Shown: piece after piece, positions 8,247-16,155 of the stretch
How the letters are laid out: each line of letters starts with the position of its first letter
Position numbering within the stretch: position 1 is the first letter of the stretch
Origin: JBGSUZ01 sp963677505
GTDB lineage: Bacteria; Bacillota; Clostridia; Peptostreptococcales; Acidaminobacteraceae
NCBI GenBank assembly: GCA_963677505.2
Contig: CAXXWB010000004.1
Coordinates: forward strand, 186,001-250,000
Direction: 5' to 3'
DNA: 64,000 bases
Notes under the pieces: model-generated
Database searches by the model: none
Told to the model about the DNA's origin: nothing
What the model saw: the letters and a program-made list of their open reading frames with translations, nothing else
Translations under genes and position numbers: made by a program

Positions 8247-8848
8247 GACTGACCTCCTTCTTTTCTCTCCATTAAACGCTCTACAAATTTTCCAATCATA
8301 TCATTTTCCAGATTTACCAAATCGCCAACTTTTTTATAACCTAAAGTCGTCTCTTTTGCGGTATGAGGAATCAAAGAAACCTTAAATCCACTAGGGGTCG
8401 ATTCTGCAACTGTAAGGCTTACCCCGTCTATAGCGATGGAACCCTTAGCAATAATGAGTCTCTGTACGCTCTCATCTGCGTCAATACTCAGCCAGATTGC
8501 CTCAGCTTCCGGTTCAATACTTACAATTTTTCCAATGCCATCTACATGACCTGAGACTATATGTCCACCAAATCTCCCCATGGCGCTCATTGCCCTCTCT
8601 AAATTCACACGATCTCCAACCTTTAACGTACTCAATCCGCTTACTCTAAGGGTTTGCGCCATTATATCTGCATAGTAGACGTCTTTTCCCACCTGAGTTG
8701 CTGTCAAACAAACGCCATTGGTGCTGACGCTGTCTCCAATTTTTAAGTCCGATAAAATTTTATGACAACCAATGGTCAGCCTTGAAAATTTTTGTCCCCT
8801 CTCAAGGGTTTTTACAACGCCAATTTCCTCTACAATACCTGTGAACAT
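8204..8848 (-). CDS. ribE: Riboflavin synthase alpha chain
   Basis: The family start MFTGIVEEIG fixes the initiation codon at 8848 with an AAAGGTGG ribosome site, although the frame stays open 12 codons further. It is a protein of 214 residues with two similar beta-barrel halves: the first carries SVSTNGVCLTA and ESxxG-like NLERA, the second SIAIDGVSLTV and NLENDMIGKFVERLM. It dismutates two lumazines to riboflavin. The 3' end overlaps ribBA by 43 bases, which includes the ribBA ribosome site. Confidence 0.95.
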   Translation of the reverse strand: MFTGIVEEIGVVKTLERGQKFSRLTIGCHKILSDLKIGDSVSTNGVCLTATQVGKDVYYADIMAQTLRVSGLSTLKVGDRVNLERAMSAMGRFGGHIVSGHVDGIGKIVSIEPEAEAIWLSIDADESVQRLIIAKGSIAIDGVSLTVAESTPSGFKVSLIPHTAKETTLGYKKVGDLVNLENDMIGKFVERLMERKEGGQSCLNLATLEAFLRD

Positions 8849-8864
8849 GTAAAACCCACCTTTC

Positions 8865-10064
8865 TCATTTAAACTTGTTCGCACGTCTTCCTGTTCTTAC
8901 TTTGCCCTGTATTAAAAAATCGGGACCAAGGGAGGTGCCTTTCATATTTTCCAATTGAATGGCATCTGAAAGTTTATTAATACCTAAACCTTCCACCCCT
9001 GTTTTTGCCTCTGCTCCGCCGATAAGAATCGGTGCTATATAAAAATTCACCTCGTCGACAATTCCCGAGCGAAGGGCTGAATCGTTTAAACCGCCCCCGC
9101 CTTCTATAAGCAAACTGTCAATTTTACGACTGCCGAGAACTGTCATAAGATTAGGCAAGTCTACGTGCCCAGAAGAGTCCAAGGGCTGTTCCAATAAAAG
9201 AGCCCCACATTTCTTTAGTTCTAATTGAGTTGTTGGCTTTACACCTTCTCCACAGACAATCCAAAGTGGCACTTCATTGGCGCTTTCCACCAATTTTGAA
9301 CCCAGTGGTATTTGAAGCTGACTGTCTATTACAATGCGAACAAGTTGTCTTTTCTCAGTTAAAAAGCTTTCTATCACACCTTCTTCAGCAGAAGTGTTCA
9401 CTTGACCGCCCAAACGACAGGTGAGCATTGGGTTGTCCGCTAAAACCGTTCCAATACCAACCATTATGGCCCCCATATGATTTCGTACACCATGAGCGTG
9501 TTGCCTTGACGCCTCTGAAGTAATCCACTGTGATTCTCCCAGCTTTGTGGCTATTTTCCCGTCTAAACTGGTGGCACTTTTTAAAATGACATAGGGTTTT
9601 TGATGCTGAATGTAGTGAAAAAAGATGCGGTTTTGTTCCAAACAGCTTTCTCTAAGTACGCCTACCTCTACCTGAATGCCTGCATTTCTAAGCTGCAAAG
9701 TCCCTTTTCCTCCTACCAGAGGGTTAGGATCTTCCACGGCAACTATGACCCGCTTCACCCCCGCCTTGATCAGCGCTTCCGTACAAGGTGGTGTTTTCCC
9801 AAAGTGACAGCAAGGCTCTAAGGTCACGTAAACATCTGCACCCTGAGGATCATTCCCTTTTGCCTCACAATCCCTTAGGGCTACTATTTCGCCATGAGGA
9901 CCGCCATAATAGGGGTGGTACCCTTGTCCAATAACCTTCTGATCCTTTACAATCACTGCGCCCACCATGGGGTTTGGGTGAACTAAGCCCCTTCCTTTTT
10001 CAGCCAGTTCAATTGCCAATTTCATCCATTTTTCTGTTGTACTCCTTTGAACCTGATTTGTCAT
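8865..10064 (-). CDS. ribD: Bifunctional riboflavin deaminase/reductase
   Basis: A 399-residue enzyme with an N-terminal cytidine-deaminase-like zinc domain: HPNPMVGAVIV (about residue 30), the catalytic HGEIVAL and the zinc ligands in PCCHFGKTPPC. The C-terminal part (about 150-380) is the NADPH-dependent reductase, with SLDGKIATKLGESQWIT. It performs the second and third steps of riboflavin synthesis. First gene of the operon; the FMN riboswitch and two terminators lie in its leader. AAGGGAG precedes the ATG. Confidence 0.96.
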   Translation of the reverse strand: MTNQVQRSTTEKWMKLAIELAEKGRGLVHPNPMVGAVIVKDQKVIGQGYHPYYGGPHGEIVALRDCEAKGNDPQGADVYVTLEPCCHFGKTPPCTEALIKAGVKRVIVAVEDPNPLVGGKGTLQLRNAGIQVEVGVLRESCLEQNRIFFHYIQHQKPYVILKSATSLDGKIATKLGESQWITSEASRQHAHGVRNHMGAIMVGIGTVLADNPMLTCRLGGQVNTSAEEGVIESFLTEKRQLVRIVIDSQLQIPLGSKLVESANEVPLWIVCGEGVKPTTQLELKKCGALLLEQPLDSSGHVDLPNLMTVLGSRKIDSLLIEGGGGLNDSALRSGIVDEVNFYIAPILIGGAEAKTGVEGLGINKLSDAIQLENMKGTSLGPDFLIQGKVRTGRRANKFK

Positions 10065-10102
10065 AGCTTCACTCCCTTACAGTCGGGGCTTTTCTCATAT
10101 AA

Positions 10103-10139
10103 ATAAAAAACCCCTAGACGTAGTTACTCCAGGGGTTTA
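10103..10139 (-). terminator. Second terminator in the rib leader
   Basis: AAACCCCT and AGGGGTTT form an 8-bp stem around a 15-base loop, with A/T runs on both sides, about 40 bases before the ribD start. On the minus strand the stem is followed by TTTAT. It is the only GC-rich terminator between the aptamer and ribD. Confidence 0.65.
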
Positions 10140-10182
10140 AATAAATTCACTTTTTTAAAGACTTATACAAACTCATACAGAC

Positions 10183-10216
10183 AAAAAACTCTGAAACACA
10201 AAAATGTATTTCAGAG
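10183..10216 (-). terminator. First terminator in the rib leader, likely riboswitch expression platform
   Basis: On the minus strand CTCTGAAATACA pairs with TGTGTTTCAGAG (12 bp, one G-T pair, 4-base loop) and is followed directly by six T. It begins about 55 bases after the aptamer, which suits an FMN-dependent termination platform. Confidence 0.6.
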
Positions 10217-10271
10217 CTTAATCGATACGTGTCCATAAAACTATTTTTTCCATACAGAAAAAAAGTTAAGT

Positions 10272-10390
10272 GAATTGGATCTTCTTTCATCCAGACTATA
10301 CTGTCGGCTTAGGAATTCAACCTAATCAACCTTTCGGCTCGCGGGCTATACCGCCGGTAGGGATTTACACCCTGCCCTGAAGATTCGAGG
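10272..10390 (-). ncRNA. FMN riboswitch (RFN element)
   Basis: The minus strand contains the conserved core GGGCAGGGTG, then CCCTACCGGCGGT, GCCCGCGAGCC and GATTAGGTTGAATTCC, ending in GGATGAAAGAAG. The outer helix P1 is formed by ATCTTC and GAAGAT. It lies about 210 bases upstream of ribD. When FMN is bound, transcription of the rib operon would stop at the terminators downstream. The rest of the gene-free stretch 10065-10478 holds these terminators, a small GAGGTC hairpin at 10387-10402 and the promoter. Confidence 0.96.
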
Positions 10391-10418
10391 TCCTTCGACC
10401 TCTTATTGAATTGACTCC

Positions 10419-10447
10419 ATCTTACAAAACTTTTTTAGAAATTGCAA
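10419..10447 (-). promoter_or_regulatory. Sigma-A promoter of the rib operon
   Basis: TTGCAA (10447-10442), a 17-base spacer and TAAGAT (10424-10419) on the minus strand place the start near 10412, just upstream of the FMN aptamer. Confidence 0.55.
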
Positions 10448-10478
10448 GTCAGATTTCATTTTTAAATATATTTCATTT

Positions 10479-11384
10479 CTAATTTAGAATTTCATCATTT
10501 AAAAAAGTACCTAAAGGCTTTGGTCCACTGAGTATTCTCCGAATAATAGACAACCGCCCTTCTTCATCAGGCCGAATACGCCACTCAATCAATGAAATTT
10601 TACCTGATTCAATTTCTATCCCCGTAATATTTCTGGGAAAAATACAAGAACCCGTATTGAAATAGGGCACATCTCCTTCACTTGGAAATTTAGGTCGGTG
10701 GGTATGTCCAATAATCATCATTTGATTGGTTTCACGAATCCACTTGCCAAAAACCCGCTCAATTTTATGCTGTTTATGCAAGTTCTTTGCAGGGCTGGCA
10801 GGGTTGGTAAAGCCAATAATGTGGAGATAGTGCCATAAATTTCGATTGATGAATTTTGTGAACCGCCAGCCTTGATCGTTGATAAAATCCCCTTGGTGAC
10901 CGTGGATGACAAAGATGTCCTTTTCAAAATCCTCATATTTAAGCCGAATGGCCTCATGATAAACAATGCCTTTCAGGAGATCTTCATATTTTTCGTTAAA
11001 CTCATCGAAGTAATGTTCTAAATGACGTTGTATAAATTGTGGGTCTTTAAAATCCAAATTATGATTGCCATAAATACCATAAAAGCGCCCGCTTTGATAA
11101 TACGTCCGCAGTATATCATATACATCGTCATGAGCGCCCCTAATATGTTTGAAGTCGCTGTGTTCCCACAGTTCGTCACCGTCTCCCACTTCTATATAGG
11201 TGAAACCCTCATTGTAATAATAATTCATAGCATGTAAATAAATATTCTGATTGTGGGCAAACTCGTCTGAAAAACTGTTATCTCCCCGATGGACGTCGCT
11301 GAATAACACTATTTTGCTGTCTTTGTTCAAAGGCAGGCAAAGGGCATTTTCATAAGCTTGTGTCAAACGTTTAGTCGTATTCAT
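10479..11384 (-). CDS. Calcineurin-like metallophosphoesterase
   Basis: Protein of 301 residues with all motifs of the metallophosphoesterase fold in order: FSDVHRGD (about residue 28), GDGDELWE (about 67), GNHNLDF (about 107), HGHQGD (about 163) and GHTHRP (about 226), providing the ligands of a two-metal site. The SDVHRGD start recalls UDP-2,3-diacylglucosamine hydrolase relatives, but this organism is Gram-positive, so the substrate is unknown. There is no signal peptide; it acts in the cytoplasm. AGGTGAGG precedes the ATG. The neighbouring rib promoter reads the same way, so it stands alone as a unit. Confidence 0.88.
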   Translation of the reverse strand: MNTTKRLTQAYENALCLPLNKDSKIVLFSDVHRGDNSFSDEFAHNQNIYLHAMNYYYNEGFTYIEVGDGDELWEHSDFKHIRGAHDDVYDILRTYYQSGRFYGIYGNHNLDFKDPQFIQRHLEHYFDEFNEKYEDLLKGIVYHEAIRLKYEDFEKDIFVIHGHQGDFINDQGWRFTKFINRNLWHYLHIIGFTNPASPAKNLHKQHKIERVFGKWIRETNQMMIIGHTHRPKFPSEGDVPYFNTGSCIFPRNITGIEIESGKISLIEWRIRPDEEGRLSIIRRILSGPKPLGTFLNDEILN

Positions 11385-11514
11385 AACCTCACCTCCCCTT
11401 ACCTATACCCCTAAATTAGCAATTGTATTGAGAAAGAACCTGAGAAAATGTTAAAATGCAAAGGTACCTACTGATTAAACAGTTCCATTATGCAAATGGA
11501 AAGGACGTGTCGTG

Positions 11515-12312
11515 ATGAACATCGCTGTCGTAGCACCAAAAGGAAAAATGGGCAGTCTCATTATTCAAGGGGCTATTGCCCGAGAAAATATAAATATAAC
11601 GGGAGTTTTAGCACCCGCTGGTCGTAGTTACATAGGAGAGGACGCAGGTCTTTTATGTGGCGTAGGTCGCCCTCTTGGCGTTTTTGTCACTGCTGATGTC
11701 AATGCCTTCGTTTCAACTGCCGATGTCATTATTGATTATAGTACAACCGAAACATCAATGATACTTTTAGACCTGTGCTTAAAGCATAAAAAAGCATTTG
11801 TATGTGGAACAACAGGGTTTTCCTTGGATGAAATGGAAGCTTTTAAAACGGCGTCTAGAGAGATTCCCATTCTTTATGCCGCAAATACAAGCCGTGTCGT
11901 AAACCTGATGTATAAACTGCTTGCCATTGCCGCAGAGACCATCGGTGATTCATCCGACATTGAAATTATTGAAATGCACGACAGAAATAAAATAGACGCA
12001 CCCAGTGGCACGTCTATAGAAATGGGTAAGGTAATTGCTGAAACCCTTGAAGCTGAATGGACTGACTTAGCTACTTTTGGTCGTTCTGGCAAATCAAAAC
12101 GAAAAGAAGGTACCCTTGGCTACCACTCGATTCGCTCGGGGGACATCTCAAGCAGCCATACCGTTATGTTTGGTCTTCTTGGTGAGCGTCTTGAAATCAC
12201 CCACCATGCCCATAACTGGAAGTGTTTTGCCGAAGGTGCCCTTGACTGCGCTCTCTTTTTAAAAGACAAAGAGGCTGGATATTACTGCGTCAAAGACGTT
12301 TTGGGCTTATAG
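11515..12312 (+). CDS. dapB: 4-hydroxy-tetrahydrodipicolinate reductase
   Basis: Reductase of the lysine/diaminopimelate pathway, 265 residues. The nucleotide-binding loop is APKGKMG at the N-terminus, and CGTTGFS (about residue 103) and the active-site stretch EMHDRNKIDAPSGTS (about 156-170) follow. The catalytic His and Lys of the E-x-H-H-x-x-K-x-D-x-PSGT motif are present; the second His is replaced by Asp. The start is taken at the ATG directly following a GTG. It is not next to other lysine genes; a TSUP transporter follows 10 bases later. Confidence 0.9.
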   Translation: MNIAVVAPKGKMGSLIIQGAIARENINITGVLAPAGRSYIGEDAGLLCGVGRPLGVFVTADVNAFVSTADVIIDYSTTETSMILLDLCLKHKKAFVCGTTGFSLDEMEAFKTASREIPILYAANTSRVVNLMYKLLAIAAETIGDSSDIEIIEMHDRNKIDAPSGTSIEMGKVIAETLEAEWTDLATFGRSGKSKRKEGTLGYHSIRSGDISSSHTVMFGLLGERLEITHHAHNWKCFAEGALDCALFLKDKEAGYYCVKDVLGL

Positions 12313-12322
12313 GAGGTAACTT

Positions 12323-13081
12323 ATGGATTTGAAATCCTTGATTTTTATATGTATTGCTGGTTTTGTTGCTGCAGCTATTGACTCTATTGCAGGTGGCGGT
12401 GGTATTATTTCCTTGCCTGCGATTATCGCCACAGGCGTTCCACCACAATTGGCACTGGGTACCAATAAATTTGCTAGTACCTGCGCTTCCTTTACCAGCA
12501 CCCTTAAATTTGCCAAGTCTAAAAAAATTTACTTTCCACTGGTTAAATATCAAATTCCCTGTACAATTCTCGGCGCTGCTCTTGGGGTTTTTACTGCCCT
12601 CCGTGTGGATGAGAGCTTTTTAAGTTGGTTTATTGTAGTCATGATTATTGCGGTTACTTTTTATACCATTGTGAAAAAAGATTTCGGCCAAACGGGAAAT
12701 TTCAAAGGACTGGACCGCCGCAAAATAATATATGGCATGCTCTTTGCCTTCGGACTTGGCTTCTACGACGGTTTCTTTGGTCCTGGCACAGGGGCTTTCC
12801 TCATCTTCTTGTTCATTAGTATCTTTGGATTTGATTTTACCATTGCTGCGGGTAATGGTAAAATATTGAATTTTGTCAGTAATGTGGTTTCACTCATTCT
12901 CTTTGCCCTCAATGGTAAAATCATCTATCTGGTGGCAATCCCTATGGCGATTTCCATGATATTTGGCGCCTATGTCGGGACTCACATTGCCATTAAAAAC
13001 GGTGCGAAGGTTATTAAGCCCATTTTCATCACCATCGCATTGGCATTGGTCGTTAAACTGGTTTGGCAGTCTGTATTTTAA
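12323..13081 (+). CDS. TSUP (TauE/SafE) family membrane transporter
   Basis: A 252-residue integral membrane protein with about eight hydrophobic segments in two repeats. The first repeat carries AAAIDSIAGGGGIISLPA and GTNKFAST; the second GFYDGFFGPGTGAFL and NGKILNFVSN. These are the signatures of the TSUP family, which moves sulfonates, sulfite or other organic anions. The substrate cannot be told. AGGAGG precedes the ATG 10 bases after dapB, so the two are probably cotranscribed. Confidence 0.9.
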   Translation: MDLKSLIFICIAGFVAAAIDSIAGGGGIISLPAIIATGVPPQLALGTNKFASTCASFTSTLKFAKSKKIYFPLVKYQIPCTILGAALGVFTALRVDESFLSWFIVVMIIAVTFYTIVKKDFGQTGNFKGLDRRKIIYGMLFAFGLGFYDGFFGPGTGAFLIFLFISIFGFDFTIAAGNGKILNFVSNVVSLILFALNGKIIYLVAIPMAISMIFGAYVGTHIAIKNGAKVIKPIFITIALALVVKLVWQSVF

Positions 13082-13131
13082 AGGCATCTCACCTTCTAAA
13101 CCGACAAAATTTCTACAAAGAATATCCCGCT

Positions 13132-13866
13132 CTATAGTTTTCGCTGAGTTTCAACTTTAGAACTGGAGTGAACTTCAAGGGTTCCAGTATATTCAACCAA
13201 CTTAATCTGACAGCCATTTCCTATAACAATTTTGCCGCCTCTGACCTCGTCACAGGTGGTATTTTCTAAGTAGATATCGTCACCCTCAATGCTTTCACAG
13301 TACATTCTCTGATTTTGGTCTGTAAATAGCCCTATCACTTCTTTAAGAATACCCCCATGGCGTCCACATTTTATTCTGATGGTTTCTGCGCCGATGGTTT
13401 TAATTTCGCTTTTCCCTTCAAGAGAAATGTCAATACGATCTGCATTTAATAGGCCTCCAATTTTACATTGTCCGTTCATTTCAAAAGTCTCTGCATTACA
13501 GTCTCCATCTAGTTTTAACACCCCTGAAATGCCCATTTGCTCTCCCGAAAGAGATTGCTCTCCGCTAAGACTTCCGCTGACTTTCAGTTCTTTAATGTCC
13601 AATGTCCCTAAAGATTTTGCACTGCCACTAATTTTTAGGTAGTTCGCCTTCACCTTATTATGAAATTTGGTAGACCCGCTAATGTGACCTTCTTCCATTT
13701 CAATATTACCTTCTATACTGGCACTGCCACTGATTTTAAATAAATTACAACGGGTCTCACCACTAATTTTGCCGCTGCCGCTGATTTTTATTTGATCAAA
13801 ATCGCCGCCGCCTGATGAACCTGAACCTGATATTTTAATGGATGGCTTATTGGTATTCTGTTCCAT
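13132..13866 (-). CDS. Bactofilin-like polymer-forming protein (YhbE-like)
   Basis: A 244-residue protein made of short beta-rungs with recurrent KISGSG/KISGSA/GHISGS segments, as in polymer-forming cytoskeletal (bactofilin) proteins and Bacillus subtilis YhbE/YhbF. No signal peptide or membrane segment is present. The gene after a YhbD-like protein, 23 bases away, matches the B. subtilis yhbD-yhbE-yhbF order. It probably forms a cytoplasmic or membrane-near scaffold; the role is unknown. AAAGAGGCG is the ribosome site. Confidence 0.75.
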   Translation of the reverse strand: MEQNTNKPSIKISGSGSSGGGDFDQIKISGSGKISGETRCNLFKISGSASIEGNIEMEEGHISGSTKFHNKVKANYLKISGSAKSLGTLDIKELKVSGSLSGEQSLSGEQMGISGVLKLDGDCNAETFEMNGQCKIGGLLNADRIDISLEGKSEIKTIGAETIRIKCGRHGGILKEVIGLFTDQNQRMYCESIEGDDIYLENTTCDEVRGGKIVIGNGCQIKLVEYTGTLEVHSSSKVETQRKL

Positions 13867-13889
13867 ATAAACGCCTCTTTTCTCAAATT

Positions 13890-14504
13890 TTATAATAGGG
13901 TTTTTATTTTTTCCATGTACTTCTGAATGGACAAACTCAGAACTTGCTTGGCGGTGCTGTCAAATACCACATGGTACCCCGACTCTGCCAGTACCCAAAA
14001 TCCAATGCCCAATTTTCTGATATACCTTAACTCATAAGCTTTTTCAGGAAGTTGCGGTATTTCTTGTTTTAAAAATTTAATCAGTTCGCGGCCTTCTTCT
14101 AAACTGATAAGACCCTCTGCCAATTGCTCTTCACATATAATCAGACCTAGAACATCTGAAAAGATTAAGGGTTCGACGAACATTGTTTCGTACTGTTCAA
14201 GAACCATTTGGGACACAATGCCCTTTTCAAGAATTTCCGTCATTTTTACCGACACAATTTTAGGTGCTGCTGAGAAGGTATCTGCTAAATGGTCTAGAGA
14301 AAAATCGTCTTTCATATTCAGTATTTTATCAATTCGTTCTAGAACCTTCTCCCTTGGAAAATAAGTCTCCTGACCTGTATAGCTGGATTTTTTTATAAAC
14401 CAGTCTTCAGGAATAAGTCCTTTGCGCTTCCACCTATAGAGCTGACCATAGGTAATACCCGTCAGTTCTAATAATTCCTTTTTGGATATTTCAGATTCAA
14501 TCAT
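13890..14504 (-). CDS. YhbD-like protein with MerR-type N-terminal helix-turn-helix
   Basis: A 204-residue protein. Residues 8-60 (KELLELTGITYGQLYRWKRK) read as a MerR-like helix-turn-helix, and the rest is the conserved YhbD/DUF4004 part. It is first in a two-gene unit with the bactofilin-like gene, so it may regulate it or recruit it to the chromosome. AAGAGGTGAG precedes the ATG. The DNA upstream (14521-14553) contains a loose inverted pattern around TGTAACAAAACA, which may be the promoter region. Confidence 0.72.
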   Translation of the reverse strand: MIESEISKKELLELTGITYGQLYRWKRKGLIPEDWFIKKSSYTGQETYFPREKVLERIDKILNMKDDFSLDHLADTFSAAPKIVSVKMTEILEKGIVSQMVLEQYETMFVEPLIFSDVLGLIICEEQLAEGLISLEEGRELIKFLKQEIPQLPEKAYELRYIRKLGIGFWVLAESGYHVVFDSTAKQVLSLSIQKYMEKIKTLL

Positions 14505-14561
14505 CGTCTCACCTCTTGTATTTAATGTAACAAAACATTGTTGCGTTGTAAATAGTTTTTA

Positions 14562-14597
14562 CAAAAAAAATACAGCTTAGGGGCTGTACTCTTTTTT
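14562..14597. terminator. Terminator after the MocR gene, with A and T tracts on both sides
   Basis: TACAGC and GCTGTA form a 6-bp stem around a 6-base loop; eight A precede and six T follow on the plus strand. On the minus strand it ends the MocR unit 16 bases after the stop codon. Confidence 0.65.
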
Positions 14598-14612
14598 GTG
14601 TGTTATCTATTG

Positions 14613-16079
14613 TTATTTTTTAAGGGCATATTTCATAGCAATTTTGGAAAGTCTCTCAATGGCAAAGACCAATTCCTCCACGCTGGCATAACTATAGGAG
14701 ATCCGAAGACAATGATTCATTTCATTGTCATATAAATACCCAGGATAGGCTAAAATACCGTTTTTAAAGGCTTCATCGAAAAATTCTTTCATGGGAATAG
14801 GACATTTGAATTTCAGCCAGATGTAATACCCCCCTTGAGGAATCTTCCAATCGGCGATATCTTTAAAATACCTTTCCAAGGCTTCTAAAGTAATTTGTCT
14901 ACGAATTCTCAATTTTTCTCTCACAAAGGCACTATGAGCGCTGTAGAGACCTTTCTCCATAAACTTCCCTGCCGTTAATTGAGCAAGGGAACTGGAGCCA
15001 TAGTCATTTTGCATTTTTAAATCTCCGAGTCTTTCTACAACAGCTTCAGGTCCTACTAACCAACCAATACGAAGACCTGTGCTCAATGTTTTTGAGACGC
15101 TTCCCACGTATAAAACACTGTTGTTTTGATCCAGTTCTTTAATGGGTTTAGGTGAAGGTTCGTCTATCCAAAGTTCTCTGTAAACGTCATCTTCAATAAT
15201 GGGAATCTGATTTTTTACACAAACATCCAAGAGCTCCTGTCTTCTGCTTTGGGTCATAACCGTGCCTGTCGGGTTGTGGAAGCTTGGAACCGTATAGAGT
15301 ATAGACTGTCTATGTTTCGGCTTATAATGAATCAACTGATCGGGTATAAGCCCCTCTTCATCCATGGCAATGGCTGAACGTCTAAGACCAATGGACTGAA
15401 AAATATTAAGAGAGTACAAGTACGAAGGCTTCTCTAGAAAAACTGTAGCCCCAGGCTGCATTAACCCTATGGAAATAAGTTGGATGGCTTGTAAAGCTCC
15501 AGATACAATTAAAATATTTTCAGGGGCAGCTTGTATCCCAAGAGGTTTTAAATAGGCCGCAACCTGTTCTCTTAAGTAGAGCATTCCCTTGGGTTCTTCA
15601 TACCCTAAATTCACCACTTCATTGGCCACATCGCCTAAAACTTCTTTCATCATTTCTTTGGGAAAAAGCTCAGGGGACGGCTCGCCACTGCTTAGGCGAA
15701 TAAAGCCTTCAGTGAATTCATAACGGTTGATAATCTGTATGGTATCCAAATTGGATATGTGAAAACCCTCATCAATATGAGCTTTCCAGTCTGGCTGTTT
15801 TACCCCATGGGAGACGATTTGAGTATTGACAATTACCGTTCCACCCTTGCCTCTGGTCTCTAGCAAGTCCATAGCTCTTAGCTCGTCTAAGGCGCTGATT
15901 AAGGTACTTCTATTAACCCCAAGGAGTTTTGACAAGGTTCGCTGGTCAGGCAAGTAGGATCCTGCAATCCATTCCCCACTTTGAATCTTGTTGAGGAAAT
16001 AGTCGGTAATTTGAATATAAGCCGGTCTTGGGTCTTCTCTATTCGGTTGCCAATTCAGCTCAATCAGCCTTTTTTTCAT
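14613..16079 (-). CDS. MocR/PdxR-type regulator: GntR helix-turn-helix fused to aminotransferase
   Basis: A 488-residue protein. Residues 15-85 are a GntR winged helix (PAYIQITDYFLNKIQSGEW, then LPDQRTLSKLLGVNRSTL), and residues about 120-480 are a fold-type I aminotransferase domain with the PLP lysine in GSVSKTLSTGLRIGW and the NPTG-like HNPTGTVM. Such proteins sense PLP or amino-acid adducts and control nearby genes. It lies 76 bases downstream of an ornithine-type racemase on the same strand and probably regulates it. It has no signal peptide. Confidence 0.9.
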   Translation of the reverse strand: MKKRLIELNWQPNREDPRPAYIQITDYFLNKIQSGEWIAGSYLPDQRTLSKLLGVNRSTLISALDELRAMDLLETRGKGGTVIVNTQIVSHGVKQPDWKAHIDEGFHISNLDTIQIINRYEFTEGFIRLSSGEPSPELFPKEMMKEVLGDVANEVVNLGYEEPKGMLYLREQVAAYLKPLGIQAAPENILIVSGALQAIQLISIGLMQPGATVFLEKPSYLYSLNIFQSIGLRRSAIAMDEEGLIPDQLIHYKPKHRQSILYTVPSFHNPTGTVMTQSRRQELLDVCVKNQIPIIEDDVYRELWIDEPSPKPIKELDQNNSVLYVGSVSKTLSTGLRIGWLVGPEAVVERLGDLKMQNDYGSSSLAQLTAGKFMEKGLYSAHSAFVREKLRIRRQITLEALERYFKDIADWKIPQGGYYIWLKFKCPIPMKEFFDEAFKNGILAYPGYLYDNEMNHCLRISYSYASVEELVFAIERLSKIAMKYALKK

Positions 16080-16155
16080 ATTGGGTATCCTTTTATATTT
16101 GATGTTACTATTTTAACATACTTGTAGTGCTTTATTCGTCAGTAGGATTGTATAA

